Assembly (NCBI GenBank): GCA_000438415.1 | Contig: FR902213.1 | Location: 1 to 39,243 of the forward strand | Source of the DNA: Clostridium sp. CAG:628 | GTDB taxonomy: Bacteria; Bacillota_I; Bacilli_A; RF39; UBA660 | DNA: 39,243 nucleotides | Direction of reading: 5' to 3' | Shown: one piece after another, positions 1-8,000 of the stretch | Layout of the letters: the number at the start of each line of letters is the position of its first letter | How positions within the stretch are numbered: the first letter of the stretch is position 1 | Notes under the pieces: model-generated | Told to the model about the DNA's origin: nothing | Database searches by the model: none | Seen by the model: only the letters and a program-made list of their open reading frames with translations | Made by a program: the position numbers and the translations under genes

Positions 1-7
1 TTTTGAA

Positions 8-39
8 TTTTCTAATGTTTCACGTGAAACATTAGAAAA
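8..39. promoter_or_regulatory. parS: parS site 1 (core TGTTTCACGTGAAACA at 16-31)
   Basis: The 16-bp core is a perfect palindrome and matches the bacterial parS consensus TGTTNCACGTGAAACA bound by ParB/Spo0J. Self-complementarity extends to 32 bp, with outer arms CTA/TAG and T/A runs. ParB loads here as a CTP-dependent clamp and spreads sideways (family knowledge). The flanking arm differs from the other three copies, so the copies are not simple duplications of one long block. Confidence 0.95.
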
Positions 40-181
40 CATACTAGTAAAAATTTATAAAAAAATATATGATAAATAAATTTATAAATAAAATGATAGT
101 ATTTCATAAAAATTTCTAATTATGAATTATTAAATAATATACTAAATGCTTATAAAATTTTAAAAATAAATTTATTTATGA

Positions 182-201
182 AATGTTTCACGTGAAACAT
201 T
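182..201. promoter_or_regulatory. parS: parS site 2 (core 184-199)
   Basis: Identical 16-bp core TGTTTCACGTGAAACA. Perfect self-complementarity extends only to 20 bp, the shortest of the four. It lies 168 bp centre-to-centre from site 1. Confidence 0.95.
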
Positions 202-315
202 GTTATATTAAAAGATTTTATAAAGATTAAAAAAATTAATAAATTAAATTACAAATAAATTTTAAATCACTAGTTTTAATCTTGATAAAAAATTATAAAT
301 TAAAAAAAACATATT

Positions 316-353
316 TATAATTTTAATGTTTCACGTGAAACATTAAAATTATA
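316..353. promoter_or_regulatory. parS: parS site 3 (core 327-342)
   Basis: Identical 16-bp core inside a 38-bp perfect palindrome, the longest of the four; the arms beyond the core are A/T only. It lies 143 bp from site 2. The extended symmetry would allow cruciform or hairpin extrusion in such AT-rich DNA (inference). Confidence 0.95.
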
Positions 354-444
354 CTAACAAGTATTTAAATAATAAATAAATTTAATTGTTAATAACTTGA
401 AAAATTCAAAAAATACACAACCAAAAGACCTAATAAAATATAAA

Positions 445-476
445 AAAAGTAATGTTTCACGTGAAACATTACTTTT
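445..476. promoter_or_regulatory. parS: parS site 4 (core 453-468), overlapping the gyrA stop codon
   Basis: The core is identical to the other copies and the palindrome extends to 32 bp. The gyrA stop codon (469-471, minus strand) lies in its right arm. Read along the gyrA transcript, the palindrome is a long stem followed by a T-rich run, the layout of an intrinsic terminator. The site may therefore both load ParB and end the gyrA message. The parS call is firm; the terminator role is inference. Confidence 0.93.
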
Positions 477-3057
477 CATCATTTTCAGTTTCTAAATTTT
501 CTTCTTCGCTTTTACTTACTACAGAAATAGAAGATACAGAACTATTTTCCTTCAAATTAATAAGTCTTACCCCTTGAGTAACTCTACCCATTGTAGAAAT
601 ACTCAACATATCTAGCCTAATAATAATACCTGAATTAGTAATAATCATTAAATCACAATCATTATAAACAGATTTAAATCCAACTATAATACCGTTTTTT
701 TCAGTAATACTTAAAGTCTTAACACCTTTACTACCACGCTTTGTTTGTCTATACTCACTTACTGCAGTCTTTTTACCATAACCTTTTTCAGTAACTACTA
801 AAACTTCTTGAGATTCACTAGCAACCTCGGTACCTACACAATAATCATTTTCTAAAGTAATTCCCCTTACTCCAGCAGCACTTCTACCCATTACTCTAAC
901 TTCATTTTCATTAAATCTTACCATTCTTCCATTTGAAGAACACATTAATACAAAATCTTCTCCTGTAGATTTCTTAACAGAATTTAATTCATCTCCATCT
1001 CTTAAAGTAATAGCTATTTTACCACTTTGACGAATATTATCAAATTCACTAATTAAAGTTCTCTTAATAACACCATCTTTAGTACCAAAAATAAAGTATT
1101 TATAAACATTTTTCCTTTTTACTTTTACAACTGCGCTGACATTTTCTCCCTTTTCAATTTGAATTAAGTTAATAATAGGTAATCCTTTACTTATTCTAGA
1201 AAATTCAGGAATTTCATAACCCTTTAATCTATAAACTTTACCTTTATTTGTGAAGAAAAGTAAATAATCATGTGTGGATAAGTTAATCATTTGCTCAACA
1301 AAATCTTCATCATTTGTGGACATTCCTTTAATTCCGACTCCACCTCTATTTTGAGTCTTATAATTATCAGTCGACATACGTTTAATATAATTCTTATTAC
1401 TAATAGTAACAATTACATCTTGTTCTGGAATTAATGACTCATCTTCAATATAATCAATAGCAGTCATATCTATAGAAGTACGTCTATCATCAGAATATTT
1501 GTTCTTGATTTCTAACATTTCTCTCTTAATAATATCAAGAACTTTATTCTCATTTGCTAAAATAGACCTCAATTCATCAATTAATTTTAGTAATGTTGAT
1601 AACTCTTCCTCTATTTTATTTCTCTCTAATCCAGTTAATCTCTTTAACTTTAATTCAAGAATACTATCTGCTTGAACTACACTCAAACCAAATCTGTTAA
1701 TAAGTTTAGTTCTAGCCTCATCATCATCTCCAGCATTTCTAATAATGTTAACAACTTCATCAATATTATCAAGTGCTATCTTGTAACCTTCTAAAATATG
1801 AACTCTATTCTCACTCTTTGCAAGGTCAAACTTAGTTCTTCTATAAATAACTTCCTTTTGATGGTCAATATACTTACTAATAATACTCTTTAAAGGTAAA
1901 GTTTTCGGTGTCAAACCATCTAACATTAAGAAAATAATACCATAATTAATTTGAAATTGTGTATGTTTATACAAATTATTAAGAACTACCTGCGCATTTG
2001 CATCTTTCTTTAACGTAATAGTAATCTTTACTCCATCCTTTAAATCAGTATGATAATCAGTAATTCCATCAATAATTTTATTGTGAACAAGTTCAGCAAC
2101 CTTATTCTTTAACTCCATAGTATTAACGCCATAAGGAACTTCAGTAATAACAATAGTAGGATGTCCCTTAATCTCTTCAATAGTTGCTCTACTTCTAATA
2201 GTAATAGTACCTCTTCCTGTTTCATATGCTTGTTTAATACCTGAATTTCCTAAAATTACACCACCTGTTGGAAAATCAGGTCCCTTAATATACTGCATTA
2301 AACCCATTGTGTCAATATCAGGATTATCTATGTAAGCAATACAACCATCAATAACTTCTCCTAAATTATGAGGAGGAATATTAGTAGCCATACCAACAGC
2401 AATACCCATTGAACCATTAACCAAGATATTAGGAAATCTCGAAGGTAAAACCTTAGGTTCTTTCTTTGTAACATCAAAGTTATCTTCCATATCTACTGTA
2501 TTTTTATTAATATCACGTAACAATTCCAAACTAATTTTCGCTAATCTTGATTCAGTATAACGATATGCAGCTGCACTATCTCCCTCAATATTACCAAAGT
2601 TTCCATGTCCATCAACTAAAGTATATCTTTGATTAAAATCCTGAGCAAGTCTTACCATTGCATCATATACAGAAGTATCACCGTGTGGATGATAATGTCC
2701 TATAACATAACCAACTGTAGTAGCACACTTCTTATGAGGCTTATCTGGTGTATAACCACATTCATACATACTCCACAAAATTCTTCTATGAACAGGTTTT
2801 AAACCATCTCTTAAATCAGGTAAAGCACGTGCTTTAATAACACTCATTGAATAATCAAGAAAAGATGTCTTAACTTCATCAACTATATTATTAACTGAAA
2901 GTTTATCTCTTTCATGAAACTCTCCGCCAAAATAAGAAGTATCATCATCACTTTTACTCACAACCTCTTCATTTATATTTTCGCTAGGAGACTCTAATTC
3001 TTCATCATTTTCTAACTCATTAGCTCTTTCAAGTAATCTATCTAAATCATCATTCAT
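469..3057 (-). CDS. gyrA: DNA gyrase subunit A
   Basis: Breakage-reunion subunit of gyrase, which introduces negative supercoils together with GyrB. The 862-residue product has the winged-helix/tower domain with HPHGDTSVYD (about 123-132) and the catalytic tyrosine in RYTESRL (about 167). Six beta-pinwheel blades follow, including QNRGGVG, a degenerate form of the gyrase-specific GyrA box. The quinolone-region position equivalent to E. coli Ser83 is Thr, and Asp87 is conserved. An acidic N-terminal extension of about 45 residues precedes the usual start of the family. It appears real, because AGGAGGG sits 7 nt before this ATG. gyrA follows gyrB by 12 nt and its ribosome binding site overlaps the gyrB stop. 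Position beside gyrB near the origin favours gyrA over parC. Confidence 0.97.
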   Translation of the reverse strand: MNDDLDRLLERANELENDEELESPSENINEEVVSKSDDDTSYFGGEFHERDKLSVNNIVDEVKTSFLDYSMSVIKARALPDLRDGLKPVHRRILWSMYECGYTPDKPHKKCATTVGYVIGHYHPHGDTSVYDAMVRLAQDFNQRYTLVDGHGNFGNIEGDSAAAYRYTESRLAKISLELLRDINKNTVDMEDNFDVTKKEPKVLPSRFPNILVNGSMGIAVGMATNIPPHNLGEVIDGCIAYIDNPDIDTMGLMQYIKGPDFPTGGVILGNSGIKQAYETGRGTITIRSRATIEEIKGHPTIVITEVPYGVNTMELKNKVAELVHNKIIDGITDYHTDLKDGVKITITLKKDANAQVVLNNLYKHTQFQINYGIIFLMLDGLTPKTLPLKSIISKYIDHQKEVIYRRTKFDLAKSENRVHILEGYKIALDNIDEVVNIIRNAGDDDEARTKLINRFGLSVVQADSILELKLKRLTGLERNKIEEELSTLLKLIDELRSILANENKVLDIIKREMLEIKNKYSDDRRTSIDMTAIDYIEDESLIPEQDVIVTISNKNYIKRMSTDNYKTQNRGGVGIKGMSTNDEDFVEQMINLSTHDYLLFFTNKGKVYRLKGYEIPEFSRISKGLPIINLIQIEKGENVSAVVKVKRKNVYKYFIFGTKDGVIKRTLISEFDNIRQSGKIAITLRDGDELNSVKKSTGEDFVLMCSSNGRMVRFNENEVRVMGRSAAGVRGITLENDYCVGTEVASESQEVLVVTEKGYGKKTAVSEYRQTKRGSKGVKTLSITEKNGIIVGFKSVYNDCDLMIITNSGIIIRLDMLSISTMGRVTQGVRLINLKENSSVSSISVVSKSEEENLETENDEK

Positions 3058-3069
3058 ATATAAACCCTC

Positions 3070-4992
3070 CTAAATATCTAAATTTTGTACAAATCCAGCA
3101 TTTTCTTCAATAAACTTACGTCTAGGTTCGACCTCTTCACCCATAAGTTTAGTAAAAATTTGATCTGCTAGTATTGCATCATCTACACTAATCTTTCTTA
3201 ATATTCTCTTGTTAATATCCATTGTAGTCTCATTTAATTCTTCAGCATCCATCTCTCCAAGACCCTTCATTCTGGCAATTTCAGCACGATTTCTAACATT
3301 CTCTGGTAAAGAAGCCAAATATCTATCTTTCTCAGCCTCATCCAAACAATACTTTCTTGTCTTGCCATGCATTACCCTAAACAAAGGTGGTTGAGCAGCA
3401 TAAACATGTCCTTGTTCCAAAATAGGTTTAAAATATCTATAAAATAATGTTAATAACAAAATTCTAATATGAGAACCATCAACATCGGCATCTGTCATGA
3501 TAATAATCTTATGATATCTTAACTTCTCTAAATCAAAGTCTTGTCCTATACCAGTACCAAAAGCCGTAATAATTGTTTTAATTTCTTCATTTCCCAAAGC
3601 CTTATCAAGTCTAGTCTTTTCAACATTAAGAATCTTACCTCTTAAAGGTAAAATAGCTTGAGTCATTGAATCTCTTCCCTTTTTAGCACTACCTCCGGCA
3701 CTATCTCCCTCGACTATAAATAATTCACATACAGTAGGATCTTTACTCTTACAATCAGTTAACTTACCAAAGAAATTAGTAATTGTTAAATCACTCTTTC
3801 TAGTAGCCTCTCTTGCTTTTTTAGCAGCACTTCTTGCACGACTTGCAAGCATAGCCTTTTCAACAATTATCTTAGCGTCAGTAGGATGTTCCATTAAAAA
3901 TCTCTCAAATCCTTCAGCAAAAACATTATCAGCTATCTTTCTAACTTCAGAGTTACCAAGTCTTCCCTTAGTTTGCCCTTCAAATTGAGGATTTGGATGT
4001 TTACAAGAAATAATCATTGTTAACCCCTCTTTAACATCATCCTGAGTTAACCCATCGTCTTTCTCCTTTAACATCTTAGTTTTTCTTGCATAATTGTTAA
4101 TAACCCTAGTTAAAGCACGTCTAACACCCTCTTCATGTGTACCACCATCATGAGTATTAATATTATTCACAAATGAATAAATATTATCATTATAACTATT
4201 ATTATATTGCATTGCAACTTCAAAGAAAATACCATCTTGTTCTCCTTCTAAATGAATTATATCATCATGTATTGGTGTTTTATTTTGATTTAAAAACCTG
4301 ACATACTCACTTATTCCACCTTCATAAAGAAACTTTTCTCCTTGAGTATCTTCTTCATCTCTATCATCTCTTAAAGTAAGTTGTAATCCTCTATTTAAAA
4401 ATGCAAGTTCCCTTACCCTTACTTTCAAAGTTTCATAATCATATATCTCAGTGTCAAATATTTCAGAATCTGGCTTAAAAGTTACAGTTGTACCAGTTCT
4501 ATTTGCTGCACAAGTACCAATTATAGTTAAAGGCTGTACAGTCTTTCCACCATTTGCAAACTTACACTCATATATTTTGCCATCTTTATAAACTGTTACA
4601 GTAACTCTACTAGATAAAGCATTAACTACACTAGCACCAACTCCGTGTAAACCTCCACTTACCTTGTAGCCTCCACCGCCAAACTTTCCTCCAGCATGTA
4701 ACACTGTATATACTGTTTCAACAGTTGAAATTCCAGTTTTAGGATGTTTTCCTACCGGTATACCACGTCCATCATCCTTAACCGTAATTGAATTATCTTT
4801 ATTAATAATAATTTCAATATTTTTACAATATCCAGCTAACGCTTCATCAATTGAGTTATCAACAATTTCCCAAACTAAATGATGTAGACCTTTAACATCA
4901 GTAGTCCCAATATACATACCAGGACGTTTTCTAACAGCTTCCAAGCCTTCTAAGACTTGAATATCATTCTCATTATAATTATTATCGCTCAT
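3070..4992 (-). CDS. gyrB: DNA gyrase subunit B
   Basis: ATPase subunit of gyrase. A GHKL ATPase domain is visible at the N-terminus (VLEGLEAVRKRPGMYIG, WEIVDNSIDEA, GGLHGVGASVVNALS), then the transducer. The TOPRIM domain has EGDSAGGSAKKGRD, PLRGKILN and the metal-binding DADVDGSHI. I chose the ATG at 4992 (640 aa) rather than the in-frame ATG at 5007. The sequence GGAGGAGG between them is an ideal Shine-Dalgarno for the inner ATG, and the resulting N-terminus (MSDNNYNENDIQVLEG) aligns with Bacillus GyrB. The start overlaps the last 11 nt of recF, implying translational coupling. Confidence 0.97.
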   Translation of the reverse strand: MSDNNYNENDIQVLEGLEAVRKRPGMYIGTTDVKGLHHLVWEIVDNSIDEALAGYCKNIEIIINKDNSITVKDDGRGIPVGKHPKTGISTVETVYTVLHAGGKFGGGGYKVSGGLHGVGASVVNALSSRVTVTVYKDGKIYECKFANGGKTVQPLTIIGTCAANRTGTTVTFKPDSEIFDTEIYDYETLKVRVRELAFLNRGLQLTLRDDRDEEDTQGEKFLYEGGISEYVRFLNQNKTPIHDDIIHLEGEQDGIFFEVAMQYNNSYNDNIYSFVNNINTHDGGTHEEGVRRALTRVINNYARKTKMLKEKDDGLTQDDVKEGLTMIISCKHPNPQFEGQTKGRLGNSEVRKIADNVFAEGFERFLMEHPTDAKIIVEKAMLASRARSAAKKAREATRKSDLTITNFFGKLTDCKSKDPTVCELFIVEGDSAGGSAKKGRDSMTQAILPLRGKILNVEKTRLDKALGNEEIKTIITAFGTGIGQDFDLEKLRYHKIIIMTDADVDGSHIRILLLTLFYRYFKPILEQGHVYAAQPPLFRVMHGKTRKYCLDEAEKDRYLASLPENVRNRAEIARMKGLGEMDAEELNETTMDINKRILRKISVDDAILADQIFTKLMGEEVEPRRKFIEENAGFVQNLDI

Positions 4993-6073
4993 ACTTTCCT
5001 CCTCCATTCAAATCAATAATTTTAGCCTTTTTAATAATGCTTTTCTTAACATTGTTAATATCTGTAGTAGTTATAAACACTTGTACATTCTTATTTAAAT
5101 TATTTAAAACATTATTTTGATTATCTATATCTAATTCACTAAATAAATCATCCAAAAGCAAAATAGGTTCTTCATAATAATCATGTGACAAAACTTCTAA
5201 CTCTGCAAGTTTAAAACAAAATAATATAAGTTTTTGAATTCCTTCACTACTATAATCCCTAGCATTATTTCCATTAAATAAAAACAAAAAATCATCTCTA
5301 TGAATACCAGTTTTCGTTAAACTTAAATTCATCTCACTATCTCTGTTTTTCTTTAACAAACTAACTATTTCCTTTTTATCCTTATCTAAAAACTGACTAG
5401 AATATTTAACATAAACATTATCATTTCTTCTAAACTTTTGAAAATTTTTTCTTAAATATTTATTAATTTTAGAAATATATTCACTTCTAATTTTACATAT
5501 TTCAGACCCTATTTCAGCTATTTTTTCATCAATAATATCTAAATATCTAGAATCCATATTAGAATTAACATACATTCTCTTTAAATATTCATTTTTATTT
5601 TTAATAAGAACATTATAATCTTTCAATAATTTCATATAAAATTTATTAATTTGAGATAAACTAACATTTAAATAATTTCTCCTAACATTTGGACTTTCTT
5701 TAATAAGTTTCATTTCATCAGGAGAAAAAAGAATAACTTTATACTGAAATATATAATCACTTATTCTTCTTTTTAAAATGTTATTAATCTTAGTTTTTTT
5801 ACCATTATCAGTTAAAATATAATCTAATTTTTTAATTTTTCCATTATTTTCAATATCAACTTTTACTTTAAAAAAATCTTTATTATTATTAACCAAAACA
5901 CCCTCATCATTTGATTTAAATGTTCTACAAGTACTTGCAACATATATACTCTCAAGTATAGATGTTTTTCCTATTCCATTATTACCTATAATAATATTAA
6001 TGTTATCAAGATTTTCAAGTTTAATTTTTTCATAATTTCTAAAATTTGTAAGTTCTATTCTTCTGATATGCAT
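4982..6073 (-). CDS. recF: DNA replication and repair protein RecF
   Basis: SMC-like ATPase that helps load RecA at gaps and stalled forks with RecO and RecR. The 363-residue length is typical. The N-terminus MHIRRIELTNFRNY is diagnostic. Walker A is GNNGIGKTS (30-38), the ABC signature is YSSEGIQK and Walker B is ILLLDDLFSELD near the C-terminus. It lies directly upstream of gyrB and overlaps its start, the normal Bacillus order. It is separated from comK by about 100 bp holding a likely promoter, so it probably starts the recF-gyrB-gyrA transcript. Confidence 0.96.
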   Translation of the reverse strand: MHIRRIELTNFRNYEKIKLENLDNINIIIGNNGIGKTSILESIYVASTCRTFKSNDEGVLVNNNKDFFKVKVDIENNGKIKKLDYILTDNGKKTKINNILKRRISDYIFQYKVILFSPDEMKLIKESPNVRRNYLNVSLSQINKFYMKLLKDYNVLIKNKNEYLKRMYVNSNMDSRYLDIIDEKIAEIGSEICKIRSEYISKINKYLRKNFQKFRRNDNVYVKYSSQFLDKDKKEIVSLLKKNRDSEMNLSLTKTGIHRDDFLFLFNGNNARDYSSEGIQKLILFCFKLAELEVLSHDYYEEPILLLDDLFSELDIDNQNNVLNNLNKNVQVFITTTDINNVKKSIIKKAKIIDLNGGGKYER

Positions 6074-6106
6074 TTTAAAACCTCTTATAACCTTCTAATT
6101 AAAAAT

Positions 6107-6168
6107 AATAGGTATACCAGTACTCCTATACCTATTACAATTATATCACAAATAGTGCTCAACAAAAA
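6107..6168 (-). promoter_or_regulatory. recF promoter with inverted repeat over the start point
   Basis: On the minus strand an extended -10 TGATATAAT (hexamer at 6140-6145) follows a weak -35 TTTTTG (6163-6168) at 17-bp spacing. Transcription would begin near 6133. That falls in a perfect inverted repeat, AATAGGTATA-N10-TATACCTATT (6107-6136). The repeat could be a repressor operator or a 5' leader hairpin of the recF-gyrB-gyrA message. The promoter is moderately supported; its regulator is unknown. Confidence 0.55.
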
Positions 6169-6175
6169 GCATTTT

Positions 6176-6631
6176 TTAATTTTTTTTAATACTTCTTAAA
6201 GAATAAGATGCATATAACCTAGCTGACTTAATATATTGACTATTAAAACTATACAAAGATACCGGAACAACCATAGTAAAACCATTTTTAAACGTAACTA
6301 TAGTTTCCTTTTTTGCACTTCCAGCTTTATAATCTCTAATTTGATTAAAACAAAACCACAAATTATCTTCCTTAGCATCAGCACTTACTGGAAAAAATAT
6401 AGTTTTAGAACTTTCTTCGATCATAACAGGGGGTCTATATTTAGTTTTAATAAATTTATAAGTAGCTGACACTCTAGATTTATATTTGACTCCAAAATAG
6501 TCACAACTATGCTCAATAACTTTAAAAGTGTTTTCATCAAGTGGAATATTACCAGTTTTTTCAACAACCTCACATTTATTCTCTTTCATAGGAACTAATA
6601 CTAAAGTTTCATCATTTATCTCATAATTCAT
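6176..6631 (-). CDS. comK: ComK-family competence transcription factor
   Basis: ComK is the master activator of DNA-uptake (competence) genes in Bacilli. It binds AAAA-N5-TTTT boxes and often autoactivates. The family pattern is clear: an N-terminal YEIND..LVLVP segment, IEHSCDYFGVKYKSRVSATY, YRPPVMIEESSKTIFFP, and VTFKNGFTMVVPVSLYSFNSQ. The frame is open back to 6718, but the ATG at 6631 is chosen because AAAGGAGG precedes it. The outer ATG lies inside the dnaN terminator. This gives 151 aa, against about 190 for B. subtilis ComK, with the C-terminal tail missing. It occupies the dnaN-recF interval where B. subtilis has yaaA. Three Spo0A-type boxes lie upstream. Family membership is strong; an active competence role is inference. 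Confidence 0.85.
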   Translation of the reverse strand: MNYEINDETLVLVPMKENKCEVVEKTGNIPLDENTFKVIEHSCDYFGVKYKSRVSATYKFIKTKYRPPVMIEESSKTIFFPVSADAKEDNLWFCFNQIRDYKAGSAKKETIVTFKNGFTMVVPVSLYSFNSQYIKSARLYASYSLRSIKKN

Positions 6632-6674
6632 AATTTTTCCTCCTTTCATGGTCAAATATACTAGCATAGCGAAA

Positions 6675-6701
6675 TGTCGAAAAGCGTCGAAACATGTCGA
6701 A
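6675..6701. promoter_or_regulatory. Three tandem Spo0A-type (0A) boxes upstream of comK
   Basis: The 7-bp 0A box TGTCGAA occurs at 6675-6681 and 6695-6701, with a one-mismatch copy CGTCGAA between them at 6685-6691. All are in the same orientation and exactly 10 bp apart, so they lie on one face of the helix. They sit 44-70 bp upstream of the comK start. A possible comK promoter overlaps them: TTCGAC, a 17-bp gap, then TATGCT on the minus strand. In B. subtilis Spo0A~P binds several boxes in the comK promoter (established), so the arrangement has a precedent. Confidence 0.7.
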
Positions 6702-6716
6702 TAAACTCTTTTTTCC

Positions 6717-6745
6717 AAAAAAAAACTGAAAATTTAACTTTTCAG
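6717..6745 (-). terminator. Intrinsic terminator after dnaN
   Basis: On the minus strand CTGAAAA (6739-6745) pairs with TTTTCAG (6726-6732) across a 6-nt loop, followed by nine T residues. It ends the dnaA-dnaN message 8 nt after the dnaN stop and isolates comK, which then needs its own promoter. Confidence 0.88.
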
Positions 6746-6753
6746 CATATTTT

Positions 6754-7875
6754 TTAATAAGTTTTTATAGGTAAAATCAATTGTAATAAATCTCCATTAT
6801 CATTTTCTTTAACAATAATTGGTTTAATTTCGCCATTAAAATATAATGTAACATTCTTACTATCAAAACTTTTTATAGCCTCCATCATATACTTAACACT
6901 AAAACTAATCTTAATATTTTCACCCTTTAAAACATTAATGTTCATAACTTCTTCAATTTTACCAATTTCTGGACTACTAGAAGTTAATATTAACTTATTA
7001 CCTTGAGTCTCTAAACTAACAATATTTTTATCTTTAGCCTGTGCTAAAATACTTGCTCTATCCATAACATTATAAAATTCATTAGTATCAACTTCATACT
7101 CAACTTCAAAATTATTAGGAACCAATGAATCTGTATTAGGATAAGTTCCATTTAATATACTAGATTGAAATAAAATACCTTCATATTTAAATAATACTTT
7201 ATTACTATATGTATATAACTCAATAGCTTTATTATCATCATCTATTAATTTAACAAATTCATTAATATTTCTAGCTGGAATAACTATATTAACATTATTC
7301 TCAACAAAATCATTAAAAATAACACATTTTTTAGCAAGTCTATAACTATCAGTCGCAACACATTCTAAAGTATTACCAGTAATTTTTATATTAATTCCTG
7401 TAAGTAATGGTTTACTTTCTTGTTGACTAGTAGCAAAAACAGTTTGATTAACAATATCTTTAAAATTACCAGCAGTTAACTTAATTGGAGTAGTACTTAA
7501 TTCTAAATTTATCTTTGGAAATTCATTAACATCAAAACAATTTAAATTATACTTACTTGAATAAGTTCTAATAATTGCTTTACATCCATCTACTTCTTCA
7601 ATTTCAACATCCCCTTCAGGTATCTTTCTAATAATATCAAGAATAAACTTTCCATAAATAACAATTTTACCAGAACTAACTATTTCCTTAATATTAGATT
7701 TATCAATAAATGTTTTAATAGTTATTTCATTATCAGTAGCCATTAAACTTAATCCATCTTCATTTAATTCAAACAAAATACCATTAATAACAGGAATAAT
7801 ATTCCTATTTGATAAAGCCCTTCCTACATTATTTAAATTTTCTAACAATACATCTTTATTAATCTTAAATTTCAT
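6754..7875 (-). CDS. dnaN: DNA polymerase III beta subunit (sliding clamp)
   Basis: Ring-shaped processivity factor that tethers the replicative polymerase to DNA and recruits mismatch-repair and initiation-control proteins. The product has 373 residues, near the normal 366-378. It shows three repeated clamp domains, starting MKFKINKDVLLENLNNVGRALS, with ATDNEITIKT in domain 1 and the conserved C-terminal LPIKTY tail. The ribosome site AGGAGG lies 7 nt before the ATG. A promoter lies in the dnaA-dnaN gap, and a terminator follows the stop. Confidence 0.97.
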   Translation of the reverse strand: MKFKINKDVLLENLNNVGRALSNRNIIPVINGILFELNEDGLSLMATDNEITIKTFIDKSNIKEIVSSGKIVIYGKFILDIIRKIPEGDVEIEEVDGCKAIIRTYSSKYNLNCFDVNEFPKINLELSTTPIKLTAGNFKDIVNQTVFATSQQESKPLLTGINIKITGNTLECVATDSYRLAKKCVIFNDFVENNVNIVIPARNINEFVKLIDDDNKAIELYTYSNKVLFKYEGILFQSSILNGTYPNTDSLVPNNFEVEYEVDTNEFYNVMDRASILAQAKDKNIVSLETQGNKLILTSSSPEIGKIEEVMNINVLKGENIKISFSVKYMMEAIKSFDSKNVTLYFNGEIKPIIVKENDNGDLLQLILPIKTY

Positions 7876-7907
7876 TTTTCATTCCTCCTATTTTTTTTAA
7901 TAAATTA

Positions 7908-7982
7908 ATTATAATATAGATGTTGATAATGTTAATAAGTTGTCTAATCCCTTATTCTAAGCCAATTTACCTATGTTGATAA
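7908..7982 (-). promoter_or_regulatory. dnaN promoter with DnaA boxes; origin-side element downstream of dnaA
   Basis: On the minus strand TTAACA (7930-7935) and TATAAT (7908-7913) are 16 bp apart. Two DnaA-box variants TTATCAACA lie on the same strand, at 7921-7929 within the promoter spacer and at 7974-7982. The first would make dnaN transcription sensitive to DnaA. In B. subtilis the unwinding element lies in this dnaA-dnaN gap, so the region could be the second half of a bipartite origin (inference). Confidence 0.65.
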
Positions 7983-8000
7983 CTTTACAATATTAACATT

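Larger units (their letters stand above)
1..468. other. Gene-free, extremely AT-rich parS region next to gyrA
   Basis: No credible coding frame is visible on either strand. Outside the four 16-bp parS cores the sequence is almost entirely A and T, with short reiterations such as AATAAATTTAT. The four parS cores are the only conspicuous ordered elements. Their centres lie at about 23.5, 191.5, 334.5 and 460.5, giving spacings of 168, 143 and 126 bp. I read the region as a centromere-like ParB loading zone. Whether it continues to the left cannot be seen. Confidence 0.8.

Noticed and set aside
4993..5007. gyrB start at 5007
   Set aside because: The codons after that ATG (GAG GAG) are the Shine-Dalgarno for the ATG at 4992; the shorter form matches the family start.
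6632..6718. Longer 180-aa form of the ComK-like protein starting at 6718
   Set aside because: The extra 29 residues have no family match, the outer ATG lies in the dnaN terminator, and AAAGGAGG sits correctly before the ATG at 6631.
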